Source: an uncultured Collinsella sp.
GTDB taxonomy: Bacteria > Actinomycetota > Coriobacteriia > Coriobacteriales > Coriobacteriaceae
DNA: 64,000 nucleotides
Assembly: GCA_902493515.1 (NCBI GenBank)
Contig: CABUPE010000002.1
Location: 60,386-124,385, forward strand
Reading direction: 5' to 3'
A program made the translations under genes and the position numbers. A model generated the notes under the pieces. That model was not told the origin of the DNA, made no database searches, and saw nothing but the letters and a program-made list of their open reading frames with translations. How positions within the stretch are numbered: the stretch's first letter is position 1; every line of letters starts with the position of its first letter. Below are positions 16,588-25,269 of the stretch, piece by piece.

Positions 16588-17157
16588 GTGAGCGCTCAGG
16601 ATTCCAAGCTCTTTGTGATTTCTGGACCGTCAGGCGCAGGCAAGGGTACGCTCGTCACTCGTGTGCGCGAGCGCCGCTCGAACTTGGGCCTGACGGTTTC
16701 GGCTACCACGCGAGCACCACGTAAAGGTGAGGTCGACGGCGTCAACTACTTTTTTCTGACGCGCGAGGAGTTCGACCGCCGCGTGGCAAACGGTGAGTTT
16801 GTTGAGTGGGCCGAGGTCCACGGTAACTGCTACGGCACGTTGGTGAGCGAGGTCACATCCAAGCTCGCCTCGGGCGCGTCTCTGATTTTGGAGATCGATG
16901 TCCAGGGCGCCCTGCAGGTGAAGGAGCGTTTCCCCGAGGCCGTGCTGATCTTTATCAAGCCGCCTTCGCTTGAGGTGCTCCGCGAGCGTCTAGTCGGTCG
17001 CGGTACCGAGACGCCCGAGACGATTGAGCTGCGTATGGCAAACGCCGCCGATGAGCTTGCCCTTGCCGACCGCTACGACGACGTCGTGGTTAATGACGAT
17101 CTCGACCGCGCGACCGATGAGCTCGTTCGCGTTCTCGATATGCATGAAAGGATCTGA
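16588..17157 (+). CDS. gmk: Guanylate kinase
   Basis: Gmk phosphorylates GMP to GDP with ATP. The 189-residue protein has the P-loop GPSGAGKGT near the N-terminus, the GMP-binding loop (SATTRAPRKGEVDGVNYFF) and the lid region ending in RMANAADELA. GTG is the start and follows the mihF stop directly; GAGCAGC is the only purine-rich stretch before it, so coupling with mihF translation is likely. Confidence 0.94.
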   Translation: MSAQDSKLFVISGPSGAGKGTLVTRVRERRSNLGLTVSATTRAPRKGEVDGVNYFFLTREEFDRRVANGEFVEWAEVHGNCYGTLVSEVTSKLASGASLILEIDVQGALQVKERFPEAVLIFIKPPSLEVLRERLVGRGTETPETIELRMANAADELALADRYDDVVVNDDLDRATDELVRVLDMHERI

Positions 17158-17162
17158 GGTCC

Positions 17163-17444
17163 GTGTCCGTTGTAAAGCCTTGCATTGACGATCTTCTGGA
17201 GAAGACCGATCACAACCGCTTCCTGCTCGCTTCGCTTGCCTCCAAGCGCGCCTGCGATATCAATAGCATGCTGCGTGGCCAGCACAACCGCGTGCTTGCC
17301 GTCCAGGATGTCGATGACATCACCATCGGGCTTTCCGGTGCCGACACCATCTCGATGGCTATGGACGAGATTGTCGACGGCGACATCTCTTACGACGAGG
17401 CCCGTTACGAGAAGGCGCTCGGCCACAAGGTTGCTGAAGCCTAA
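17163..17444 (+). CDS. rpoZ: RNA polymerase omega subunit
   Basis: Omega is the small RNA polymerase subunit that helps assemble beta prime. The 93-residue protein starts MSVVKPCIDDLL and has the family's conserved RFLLASLASKRACDINSML (the usual 'vllaakRArqin' region). It starts at GTG five bases after the gmk stop, downstream of AAAGGATCTGAGG. The gene order gmk-rpoZ supports the call, as the protein is too short and variable to be judged by length alone. Confidence 0.88.
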   Translation: MSVVKPCIDDLLEKTDHNRFLLASLASKRACDINSMLRGQHNRVLAVQDVDDITIGLSGADTISMAMDEIVDGDISYDEARYEKALGHKVAEA

Positions 17445-18689
17445 ATGGCGGCTCGCGTCTGCCTGGTCCACTATCACGAGGTTGGACTGAAGGGTAAGAA
17501 CCGCGCACATTTTGAGCATATCCTCATGGATAACATCAAGGCGGCCTTGGCCGCCTTTTCCGTGAATGCCGTGTCTCGAATTTCCGGTTATATCCTCGTG
17601 ACCTTTAACGAGCATCAGGCCGACGAGGCGGCGCGTGTCATTCGCACCGTTCCCGGCGTTGCTCGTGTGTCTTTGGCGTATCACACCAATCGCGACCCTC
17701 AGGAGTACTGTGCCGCCGCCGTGAAGGCGCTGCGCGAGTTTGGTTCCTTCGATTCGTTTAAGGTGCACGCCAAGCGCTCCAATACCGATTATGAGCTCAC
17801 CTCGATTGACATCAATCGTCAGGTGGGCGAGGTGCTGTGCGAGGCCTTCCCCGATAAAAAGGTCCAGATGCACGATCCTGACGCTATGGTGCACGTACTG
17901 GTGGTCCAGGGTAGCGTTTATGTGTACGCGCGCTCCGAGCGCGGCGTGGGCGGTCTGCCGGTTGGTTCTGCCGGCAAGGTCGTGACGCTGCTGTCGTCGG
18001 GTATTGATTCTCCGGTGGCAACCTGGATGCTCGCGCGTCGCGGCGCGGTGTGCGTGCCGGTACATTTCTCAGGTCGTCCGCAGACGCCCGACACGAGCGA
18101 GTATTTGGTGCAGGACATCATCCGTGCGCTTGAGCCGGGTGTCCAGATCGGCCGCCTGTACGTGGTGCCGTTTGGCGACTGCCAGCGTGAGATTTCGGTC
18201 ACCTGTCCCAGCAACCTGCGCGTGATCATGTATCGCCGCATTATGTATTCGGTTGCCGAGCGCATTGCACACATCGAGGGCGCCAAGGCCATCGTGACGG
18301 GCGAATCGCTTGGACAGGTTGCCTCCCAAACGCTTGAGAATATCATGGCCGTTAACGAGGCCGTGAAGATTCCCGTGTTCCGTCCTCTCATCGGTTCGGA
18401 CAAGCAGGAGATCATCGCGCGCGCCGAGGAGATTGGTACGTTCGATATCTCGACTGAGGCCGCTCCCGACTGCTGCACGCTGTTTATGCCGCGTCGTCCC
18501 GAGACGCACGCTAAACTCGATGCCGTGCATGAGGCCTGGGAGTTGTTCGATCACGAGGAGATGATCGAGCGCCTACTCAAGCAGACTGAGTACATCGACT
18601 TCGAAAGCAACACGTATAAGGCCCCCAAGACCTTAAAACGCAAACATTCGGAGCTTGCTCCGCGTGAGATTTACCAAGATCACGAGTAA
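17445..18689 (+). CDS. thiI: tRNA 4-thiouridine synthase ThiI, without rhodanese domain
   Basis: ThiI adenylates U8 of tRNA and adds sulfur, and in some bacteria supplies sulfur for thiamine. The 414-residue protein has an N-terminal ferredoxin-like and THUMP region (about 1-165) and the PP-loop SSGIDSPVATW (about residues 184-194). It ends without the rhodanese domain found in E. coli, as in Bacillus. It starts directly after the rpoZ stop. The gene is last of the mihF-gmk-rpoZ-thiI group and is followed by a strong terminator. Confidence 0.92.
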   Translation: MAARVCLVHYHEVGLKGKNRAHFEHILMDNIKAALAAFSVNAVSRISGYILVTFNEHQADEAARVIRTVPGVARVSLAYHTNRDPQEYCAAAVKALREFGSFDSFKVHAKRSNTDYELTSIDINRQVGEVLCEAFPDKKVQMHDPDAMVHVLVVQGSVYVYARSERGVGGLPVGSAGKVVTLLSSGIDSPVATWMLARRGAVCVPVHFSGRPQTPDTSEYLVQDIIRALEPGVQIGRLYVVPFGDCQREISVTCPSNLRVIMYRRIMYSVAERIAHIEGAKAIVTGESLGQVASQTLENIMAVNEAVKIPVFRPLIGSDKQEIIARAEEIGTFDISTEAAPDCCTLFMPRRPETHAKLDAVHEAWELFDHEEMIERLLKQTEYIDFESNTYKAPKTLKRKHSELAPREIYQDHE

Positions 18690-18700
18690 ATTTGTGCATA

Positions 18701-18732
18701 GACCGACGATGCGCCTGCATCGTCGGTCTTTT
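18701..18732 (+). terminator. Terminator after thiI
   Basis: A perfect 12-bp stem GACCGACGATGC / GCATCGTCGGTC with a 4-nt loop is followed by TTTT. Confidence 0.88.
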
Positions 18733-18807
18733 GCTATCTGGGCTTTTTGCGGCTAAGTGTTCATTTGCTGACGTGTGCCTGAATAAATGGACAGATTTGT
18801 GCAAGGT

Positions 18808-18824
18808 TTTGGTCGGTATTTGGT
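18808..18824 (+). promoter_or_regulatory. TTTGGT direct repeats upstream of comEA
   Basis: Two TTTGGT copies start 11 bp apart (18808 and 18819), followed by TTGACC and the palindrome AAAACCGGTTTT (18834-18845). The 20-nt string from 18808 matches 17 of 20 bases at 47604-47623 in front of recA. It lies about 80 nt before the comEA start, so it is placed for a transcription factor. Confidence 0.45.
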
Positions 18825-18902
18825 TTGACCGCTAAAACCGGTTTTGGAGCGTGGCTGTTGCAGGGCTTTTTTCCTGACACGATGGTGTTGGGAGGTTTTG
18901 CT

Positions 18903-19616
18903 ATGGCGCAGCGCGAACAACACGAACGGGTCAAAAAGATGGACCGCTGGGCGGACAAGCTGCTCGGTCACAAGGCAGTGGTGATGGCGATACTGGTCGT
19001 CATTGCGATGGCGAGCGGCTTGGCGATGGCGAACCTTGGCGGCGGTACTGGCGGCGTGTCGTTTGAGCGCACTGATGGTTCGGGCTCGTTAGTGGAGCCG
19101 GGATCCGGCGATGCCTCGAGCGGAAAGACATCCGAAGGCTCTTCGTCTAAGGCGTCTGCCGCGGCAGAGGTTTATGTCGATGTTGATGGTGCCGTTGTGT
19201 CGCCCGGTGTATATCGCGTCAAGGACGGCGCGCGGGTGGCTCAGGCGATAGATGCCGCCGGCGGGCTGGCGCCCGAGGCAGACGTTACGGGGCTCAATCG
19301 GGCATCCAAGGTCGTCGATGGGCAGAAGATTCACGTTCCAACGGTGGGGGAGCAGCAGGCGTCCATTGCGGAAGCCGGTGTTGATGGTGGGGCTTCCGCA
19401 TCATTGGGCGTGAGTGGCGCAACGGGTCTAGTCAACATCAATACGGCAAGCGCGGCAGAGCTGCAGACGCTCTCGGGCATCGGTCCCTCCATGGCACAGT
19501 CGATTATCGATGAGCGTACAAAGAACGGTGCTTTTGCCTCGGTTGACGATCTGATGCGTGTGTCGGGAATCGGCGAGAAGAAGCTTGCCAAAATCAAAGA
19601 TTGCATCTGCGTATGA
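18903..19616 (+). CDS. comEA: Competence protein ComEA, DNA-binding
   Basis: ComEA binds incoming double-stranded DNA at the outer face of the membrane and hands it to ComEC. The 237-residue protein has a cytoplasmic start, one membrane helix (about residues 27-48), a low-complexity Gly/Ser linker, an SLBB domain (VYVDVDGAVVSPGVYRVKDG onward) and a C-terminal double helix-hairpin-helix (INTASAAELQTLSGIGPSMA ... VSGIGEKKLAKI). ATG 18903 is supported by GGGAGG 7 nt upstream; an earlier in-frame start would add 26 unlikely residues. Its stop overlaps the comEC start (ATGA). Confidence 0.92.
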   Translation: MAQREQHERVKKMDRWADKLLGHKAVVMAILVVIAMASGLAMANLGGGTGGVSFERTDGSGSLVEPGSGDASSGKTSEGSSSKASAAAEVYVDVDGAVVSPGVYRVKDGARVAQAIDAAGGLAPEADVTGLNRASKVVDGQKIHVPTVGEQQASIAEAGVDGGASASLGVSGATGLVNINTASAAELQTLSGIGPSMAQSIIDERTKNGAFASVDDLMRVSGIGEKKLAKIKDCICV

Positions 19617-21916
19617 GTGCGACCGAGCGCGAACATGTGATGCCTCCGCGGCCCCTGATGCCGTGGACGATGGCCCTGTGTGCCGGCATGTGCATGAGCT
19701 GCGCCTTGGTGCTCAACGTGGCCGCTGATGCGCTGCTGAGGGAGCAGGCGCCGGCGGTCGGGCTGCTATGGGCCATTCCCGTTGCGGCGGCGGTATTCGT
19801 TGTGCTGGCTCAATCTTGTGCGCGGCTTGCCCCTTGGAAGCGGTGGCTGTATGCCGCGTCCGTCGGTCTCGTGGCGGGAGCGGTCGTCTCGGCGTGGTGG
19901 GCTGCGGGCGCGCTCAACGCCTCGAAGGCGCTCGACGGTCGAGCGGCAAGCAGCCTCGAGTTTGTCGTGCAGGGTGATCCATCCATAAACGACGACGTGT
20001 ATTCCTATACCTGCGAGGTACGCGCGGACGGTAAGAACTTGGCAACGGTTCGCCTATCGTGCGACCGCGAGCTCAAGGTCGGGGCGCACGTGCGTGTTAT
20101 CGGTCGCGTTTCACGTTTTGAGAACGATGCGTATGGACGATTGCGCGTGCTCCGAGGCGAGGTGCGCAAGGTTAAAGCCGTTCGGATTGTGTCGGTCGAT
20201 GAGGGCTCTCCGGGGCCGCTGCTTCGGCTGCGAAATTGGCTGCTTGCGTCCATCGCGCCTGCGACCGACCCGGCACGTGCGCTCATAGCTGGTGTCGTCT
20301 GTGGTCGTTCGGCCGAGCTGCGCGCCCAGCCGGCGGGCGACTGGTTTTCGGTGACGGGAACGGCGCATCTTATCGCCGTCTCGGGCAGCCATCTGGCTAT
20401 CGTGGGGTTTGTGATCGAGGGCGTATTGCAAAAGACTCGGTGCTTACGTGGTTTTCAGCGGGTGATATTGGCGATAACGCTTGTGGGCTACGCTGCCTTT
20501 ACGGGCGCGTCTCCCTCGGCCGTGCGCGCGTGCTGCATGGTGTTCGCGACGCTTGTCGTAAACGGAGCGGGTCGTCGTCGGCACGGCGCATCGGCACTCT
20601 TCGTAACCATGTCCATCTTTGTGCTACTGAGGCCGACGGTGCTGTTCGAGATGGGCTTTCAGCTTTCATGTGCCAGCGTCTTTGCCATCCTGTGCTTTTG
20701 CCCGTATGCTACCTACGCTTTGGGTGAGCTGAGCGTGCCGTCGGGCATTGCCAGCATGCTCTCCGTCACACTGTGCTCGCAGTTGGCGACGCTCCCCATC
20801 ACCATTCCTGCCTTTGGTACGTTCTCGCTCATTGCTCCGTTGGCAAATGCGGTCATCGGTCCGGTGGTGAGCGTACTGCTTGCTGTGTCGATCGTGCTGG
20901 TTCCCTTTTCGCTCGTGGCGCCGTTGCGGACTTGGGCGCTCGTTGTGCCCATGATTGCCGCCCGTTGCGCGCTGTTCTTCGAGCGGCTGTTTGCCGCCGT
21001 GCCGGGTGCATCCGTGAGCGTGCCGCCCGATAGCATGTGGATTTACCTAGTGCCGTGTTTGCTGGCGGTTCTGCTGGTCTGGTGGCCGCGTCCCCGTGCA
21101 CGTCTTATGGCGGTGGGGCTTGCATGCCTGGTGCTCTTGGCTGCGATTCCGTACGTCTACTGGGATCGATTCGCTCCGCCTTCGGTGACGGTACTCGATG
21201 TGGGCCAGGCCGATGCGATTCTTATCCGCGAGGGCGGCGCAGTAGCGCTCGTCGACTGCGGGCTCGACGAGCGCGTGGTAGCGGCGTTGGTTCGCAATAA
21301 CGTGCACCATATCGATGCCGTCTTTGTGACGCATTGGGATGAGGACCACTGGGGTGGTCTGCCTGCCGTGCTCGAACAGTTTTCGGTTGGAACGATTGCC
21401 GTGGCGGCGGATGCGCTGGAGGATGCTCCTGCCGAGGTATTGAACCGACCTGGCGTTGAGTATCGGCAGGCGCGCCGTGGGGATACGGTCGATATCGGCT
21501 CATTTTGCGCCCGCGTGATGTGGCCATTCGAGTCCGTGGATGGCGAGGGAAATGAGGACTCGCTTGTCCTGCTGCTCTCCTATGTTCAGGAAGGCAGGGG
21601 CCTGCGTATGCTCCTCACCGGTGATGCCGAGCTCGACCAAGAACGGGAATTCGTGCAGGAGGTGGGGGAAATCGATGTACTTAAACTTGGGCATCACGGC
21701 TCCAAGGTTTCAGTCGATGGTGAGTTGCTGGATGTCCTGAGACCCGAGCTTTCCCTCGCGAGCGCCGGCAAGGGGAATCGATACGGTCATCCGTCGGATG
21801 CCTGCATCGATGCCGTTCAGGAAGCGGGCGGTGCGTTCGCATGCACCATCGAACATGGTGATATCACCATCAGCCCGACCGCAAAGGGCTTTGCGATGCG
21901 ATGCCAGCGACCGTGA
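19613..21916 (+). CDS. comEC: DNA internalization channel ComEC/Rec2
   Basis: ComEC forms the membrane channel that takes up single-stranded DNA. The 767-residue protein has N-terminal membrane helices and an OB-like region, a central competence domain with many helices (LIAVSGSHLAIVGF region onward), and a C-terminal metallo-beta-lactamase-like domain starting VTVLDVGQADAILI with the motif THWDEDHWGG (HxDxDH form). That domain is thought to degrade the non-transported strand. It is coupled to comEA by a 4-nt overlap. Both genes look intact, which suggests that the DNA-uptake part of a competence system is kept. Confidence 0.93.
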   Translation: MSATEREHVMPPRPLMPWTMALCAGMCMSCALVLNVAADALLREQAPAVGLLWAIPVAAAVFVVLAQSCARLAPWKRWLYAASVGLVAGAVVSAWWAAGALNASKALDGRAASSLEFVVQGDPSINDDVYSYTCEVRADGKNLATVRLSCDRELKVGAHVRVIGRVSRFENDAYGRLRVLRGEVRKVKAVRIVSVDEGSPGPLLRLRNWLLASIAPATDPARALIAGVVCGRSAELRAQPAGDWFSVTGTAHLIAVSGSHLAIVGFVIEGVLQKTRCLRGFQRVILAITLVGYAAFTGASPSAVRACCMVFATLVVNGAGRRRHGASALFVTMSIFVLLRPTVLFEMGFQLSCASVFAILCFCPYATYALGELSVPSGIASMLSVTLCSQLATLPITIPAFGTFSLIAPLANAVIGPVVSVLLAVSIVLVPFSLVAPLRTWALVVPMIAARCALFFERLFAAVPGASVSVPPDSMWIYLVPCLLAVLLVWWPRPRARLMAVGLACLVLLAAIPYVYWDRFAPPSVTVLDVGQADAILIREGGAVALVDCGLDERVVAALVRNNVHHIDAVFVTHWDEDHWGGLPAVLEQFSVGTIAVAADALEDAPAEVLNRPGVEYRQARRGDTVDIGSFCARVMWPFESVDGEGNEDSLVLLLSYVQEGRGLRMLLTGDAELDQEREFVQEVGEIDVLKLGHHGSKVSVDGELLDVLRPELSLASAGKGNRYGHPSDACIDAVQEAGGAFACTIEHGDITISPTAKGFAMRCQRP

Positions 21917-21994
21917 CGACGTCGATGGCGTGTGGTGGGCCCCTGGGCTAGAATGGCACGGAACGAATACGAAGGCCTGCGGGAGGGGAGCGTA

Positions 21995-22957
21995 ATGTCC
22001 GAAACCGGTCTGCTGCCGGCATATCTGATCGTCGGTACCGACGGCGTCAAGCGCGATCACGCCGTCTCGCGTATGAAGGCGCGTCTGGAAAAGTCGGGAA
22101 TGGTCGAGTTCAACCTCGACGAGCGCGACATGACCAAGGACCCCGATATCGAGTCCATTATCGGATCGCTTAACACCTTTCCGATGGGCAGCGAGTTTCG
22201 CTTGGTAATCCTTGATGGCTGCTCAAAGCTCGCTAAGGCGGTCTCGGAGTCGCTTGTCGACTATCTGGCGAGTCCCAGCCCCACGACGGTCTGCCTCATC
22301 ATCGCCGACTCGCTTGCCAAGAACACGCGCCTGTATAAGGCGATCGCCAAAATCGACAAGAAGGCCGTGATCGATTGCTCCGGCACCAAGCGCTGGGAGT
22401 TACCGCGCCGCGTGCAACAGATGGCGACGCAGCACGGCAAGTCGATCTCGACGGCGGCCGCCGAGGAGCTCGTTTCGCGTTCGGGTGAAAACACTCGCAT
22501 GCTCGATAACGACTTGGCTAAGCTTGCCCAGATGGTCGAGGCGCCCCAGATTGAGCTTGCCGACGTTGAGCGCTGGATTGTACGAACGGCCGAGGTTCAA
22601 CCCTGGGACTTTCTCAATGCGGTCTCGGCCCGTGACATGCGCCGTTCGCTCGAGCTCTTCAATCTAATGCCCGCCAAGAGCTACGTGTGGACGTACACAT
22701 TGCTGTGCGGCCGCATTCGCGAGCTTATCGTTGCCAAGGCGCTCGATGCGCGCGGACAGGGTCGTGAGCTGGCCGCAACGCTCAAACTCCAGTCCTGGCA
22801 GGTCAAGAATCACCTGACCTGGGCACGTCGCTTTTCGATGGCAGAGCTCGTCGCAGCGCTCGAGGGTGCCGTTGATGTGGAGCTCGCGCTCAAGGGTTCG
22901 GCCGATTCTCAGACCGCGCTTTTGCTCTGGATTACGAACATCTTGAGAAAATCGTGA
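21995..22957 (+). CDS. holA: DNA polymerase III delta subunit
   Basis: HolA is the clamp-loader wrench that opens the beta clamp. The 320-residue protein has the family start LLPAYLIVGTDGVKRDHAVSRM, an AAA+-like core without a usable P-loop, and the C-terminal collar region. GGGAGGGGAG lies 4 nt before ATG 21995; the longer reading from 21932 does not match the family. TAGAAT (21949-21954) may be a -10, so the gene may have its own promoter besides comEC readthrough. comEC-holA-rpsT is a widely conserved order. Confidence 0.9.
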   Translation: MSETGLLPAYLIVGTDGVKRDHAVSRMKARLEKSGMVEFNLDERDMTKDPDIESIIGSLNTFPMGSEFRLVILDGCSKLAKAVSESLVDYLASPSPTTVCLIIADSLAKNTRLYKAIAKIDKKAVIDCSGTKRWELPRRVQQMATQHGKSISTAAAEELVSRSGENTRMLDNDLAKLAQMVEAPQIELADVERWIVRTAEVQPWDFLNAVSARDMRRSLELFNLMPAKSYVWTYTLLCGRIRELIVAKALDARGQGRELAATLKLQSWQVKNHLTWARRFSMAELVAALEGAVDVELALKGSADSQTALLLWITNILRKS

Positions 22958-23006
22958 TGATACCTGCCTATTTGACAAATTCGTTCTATCCCTTTGAGGG
23001 GGAGCG

Positions 23007-23015
23007 TGCTATAGT
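23007..23015 (+). promoter_or_regulatory. Extended -10 promoter element of rpsT
   Basis: TGCTATAGT lies about 75 nt before the rpsT start, identical to the rpmB element. A perfect TTGACA at 22972-22977 is 32 nt away and too far to be its -35. Confidence 0.5.
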
Positions 23016-23090
23016 AGGCGCTTGCATGACCTCACCGTGTCTCAGAGGTGTCATACATTTTTTGCAAGGAACTCGAAAGGAACTCCAGAA

Positions 23091-23357
23091 GTGGCAAACA
23101 TCAAGTCTCAGAAGAAGCGTATCCGCACCAATGAGGCAGCTCGCATGCGTAACAAGGCTGTCAAGTCCGAGCTCAAGACGCTGACCAAGCACGTCCAGTC
23201 CGCCGTCGCCGAGGGCGACGCCGAGAAGGCCCAGGCTGCCCTCAAGACCGTCACCAAGCGTCTCGACATGGCTGCCGCCAAGCATGTTATCCACAAGAAC
23301 CAGGCTTCCAACCGCAAGTCCGGTCTTGCCAAGCTCGTGAACAGCATCAACGCCTAA
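23091..23357 (+). CDS. rpsT: 30S ribosomal protein S20
   Basis: S20 is a primary 16S rRNA binder. The 88-residue, lysine-rich helical protein starts MANIKSQKKRIRTNEAARMR and ends SGLAKLVNSINA. It starts at GTG with GAAAGGA upstream (two AAGGAACTC copies occur at 23066-23084; the second is the likely RBS). The non-ATG start is usual for rpsT, where it takes part in autoregulation in E. coli. It is monocistronic with a strong terminator. Confidence 0.95.
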   Translation: MANIKSQKKRIRTNEAARMRNKAVKSELKTLTKHVQSAVAEGDAEKAQAALKTVTKRLDMAAAKHVIHKNQASNRKSGLAKLVNSINA

Positions 23358-23391
23358 GTTGTAAATTTCACACCACACAGATTACGCGCAT

Positions 23392-23428
23392 AAATGGAGC
23401 CTGTTTTATGGAACAGGCTCCATTTTTT
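23392..23428 (+). terminator. Terminator of rpsT
   Basis: A 14-bp perfect stem (AAATGGAGCCTGTT / AACAGGCTCCATTT) with a 6-nt loop runs into six T. Confidence 0.9.
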
Positions 23429-23437
23429 GTATCGCTC

Positions 23438-23453
23438 GGGTAAGATAGTCCGC
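23438..23453 (+). promoter_or_regulatory. Possible leaderless promoter of lepA
   Basis: GGGTAAGAT (-10 TAAGAT, 23441-23446) ends 7 nt before the ATG. A start of transcription at the usual distance would fall on or next to the start codon. No Shine-Dalgarno sequence is visible between them. Confidence 0.45.
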
Positions 23454-25265
23454 ATGAATACTTCAATTGACATTTCCCACATCCGCAACTTCTCAATTGT
23501 TGCGCACATCGACCATGGCAAGTCCACGATCAGTGACCGTATCCTCGAGCTCACCCATACCGTCGACGAGCGCGACATGGAGTCGCAGCTGCTCGACACC
23601 ATGGATATCGAGCGCGAGCGCGGCATCACGATCAAGTCCAACGCCGTCCGCGTGTCCTATGACGCCGACGACGGCGAGACGTATCAGTTCAACCTCATCG
23701 ATACGCCGGGCCACGTGGACTTTACCTATGAGGTCTCGCGTTCGCTGGCCGCCTGCGAGGGCGCGGTGCTCGTCGTCGATGCCACCCAGGGTGTCGAGGC
23801 GCAGACCGTCTCCAACGCGACGCTCGCCATGAACGCCAATCTGGACATTGTGCCGGCCATCAACAAGATCGACCTGCCCTCGGCCCATCCCGATGAGGTT
23901 AAGACCGAGATCGAGGATGACCTGGCGATCCCTGCCGATGACGCCGTGTGTGTCTCGGGCAAGACCGGCGAGGGCATTCACGATCTGCTGGAGTCCATTG
24001 TCTTTTTGATCTCTCCGCCTAAGGGCGATGCAAATGCTCCGCTCAAAGCGCTCATTCTGGATTCGTACTTTGACGAGTATCGCGGCGTGGTGGCCACGGT
24101 GCGCGTCTTTGACGGCTCCATCAAAAAGGGCGATACCCTGCGCATGATGCAGGCAAAGGGCGACTTTTTGGTCGATGGCGTGGGCGTCAAGCGTCCCGCC
24201 GAGACCCCGGTCGACGCGCTGACGGTCGGCGAGGTCGGATACGTGGTCACGGGCCTGAAGGATCCCGAGGCCGTTCGCGTGGGCGATACCCTCACGTGGG
24301 CGTCGAATCCCTGCCCCGAGCCGCTTCCCGGTTACCGCGAGGCCAAGCCCATGGTCTATACGGGCCTGTTCCCGATCGATAACAAGGACTACGAGAACCT
24401 GCGTGACGCGCTCGATAAGCTGCACGTCAACGACCCCTCGTTGGTATGGGAGCCCGAGACCTCGGTGGCGCTCGGCTTTGGCTTCCGCGTGGGCTTCTTG
24501 GGCCTGCTGCACATGGAGGTCGTTAAGGAGCGCCTCGAGCGTGAGTTCAACTTGGACCTCATTGCCACGAGCCCTTCGGTCGACTATCACGTGTACAAGA
24601 CCGATGGCGAGATGGTCGATGTCCGCAGCCCGCAGGACCTGCCCGAGACCACGCGTATCGAGCGCATTGAGGAGCCGTACCTCAAGGCTAAGATCATCTG
24701 CCCGCCCGAGTATACGGGTGCCGTCATGCAGCTCGCTATCGAGCACCGCGGCATTACGACCGACATGATCCATCTCACGAGCAAGTCGGTCGAGATGCGC
24801 TTTGATATGCCGCTTGCCGAGCTCATCTTGGACTTCTTTGACCAGCTCAAGAGCCGTACCAAGGGCTATGCCTCGTTGGACTACGAGTTCAACGAGTACC
24901 GTCCCTCCGAGCTCGTTAAGCTCGATATTTTGCTTTCGGGCGACGAGGTAGACGCGCTGTCGTTTATCGTCCACAAGGACAAGGCCTACGGTCTTGCCCG
25001 CGGCCTATGCGACAAGCTCAAGGAGATCATTCCGCGCCAGCTGTTCGAGGTGCCCATCCAGGGTGCTATCGGCAACAAGATCATTGCCCGCTCCACCGTC
25101 AAGGCACGTCGCAAGGACGTGCTTGCCAAGTGCTACGGCGGCGATATCTCGCGCAAGCGCAAACTGCTCGAGAAGCAGAAAGAGGGCAAGAAGCGCATGA
25201 AGGCCATCGGCTCGGTCGAGGTCCCGCAGGAGGCGTTTATGGCTATCCTCAAGGTGGACGAGTAG
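23454..25265 (+). CDS. lepA: Elongation factor 4 (LepA), ribosome-associated GTPase
   Basis: LepA is a translational GTPase implicated in 30S biogenesis and back-translocation. The 603-residue protein has G1 AHIDHGKST, the G2 threonine in RGITIK, G3 DTPGHVDF, G4 NKID, EF-G-like domains II, III and V, and the unique C-terminal domain (LARGLCDKLKEIIPRQLFEV to the end). ATG 23454 lies so close to a -10-like element that the mRNA may be leaderless. It is followed by dusB after 4 nt, so lepA-dusB-hemW form a transcription unit. Confidence 0.95.
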   Translation: MNTSIDISHIRNFSIVAHIDHGKSTISDRILELTHTVDERDMESQLLDTMDIERERGITIKSNAVRVSYDADDGETYQFNLIDTPGHVDFTYEVSRSLAACEGAVLVVDATQGVEAQTVSNATLAMNANLDIVPAINKIDLPSAHPDEVKTEIEDDLAIPADDAVCVSGKTGEGIHDLLESIVFLISPPKGDANAPLKALILDSYFDEYRGVVATVRVFDGSIKKGDTLRMMQAKGDFLVDGVGVKRPAETPVDALTVGEVGYVVTGLKDPEAVRVGDTLTWASNPCPEPLPGYREAKPMVYTGLFPIDNKDYENLRDALDKLHVNDPSLVWEPETSVALGFGFRVGFLGLLHMEVVKERLEREFNLDLIATSPSVDYHVYKTDGEMVDVRSPQDLPETTRIERIEEPYLKAKIICPPEYTGAVMQLAIEHRGITTDMIHLTSKSVEMRFDMPLAELILDFFDQLKSRTKGYASLDYEFNEYRPSELVKLDILLSGDEVDALSFIVHKDKAYGLARGLCDKLKEIIPRQLFEVPIQGAIGNKIIARSTVKARRKDVLAKCYGGDISRKRKLLEKQKEGKKRMKAIGSVEVPQEAFMAILKVDE

Positions 25266-25269
25266 ATCT

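Noticed and set aside
22972..22977. TTGACA as -35 of rpsT
   Set aside because: It is 32 nt from the TATAGT element, and no other -10 fits at 16-19 nt.
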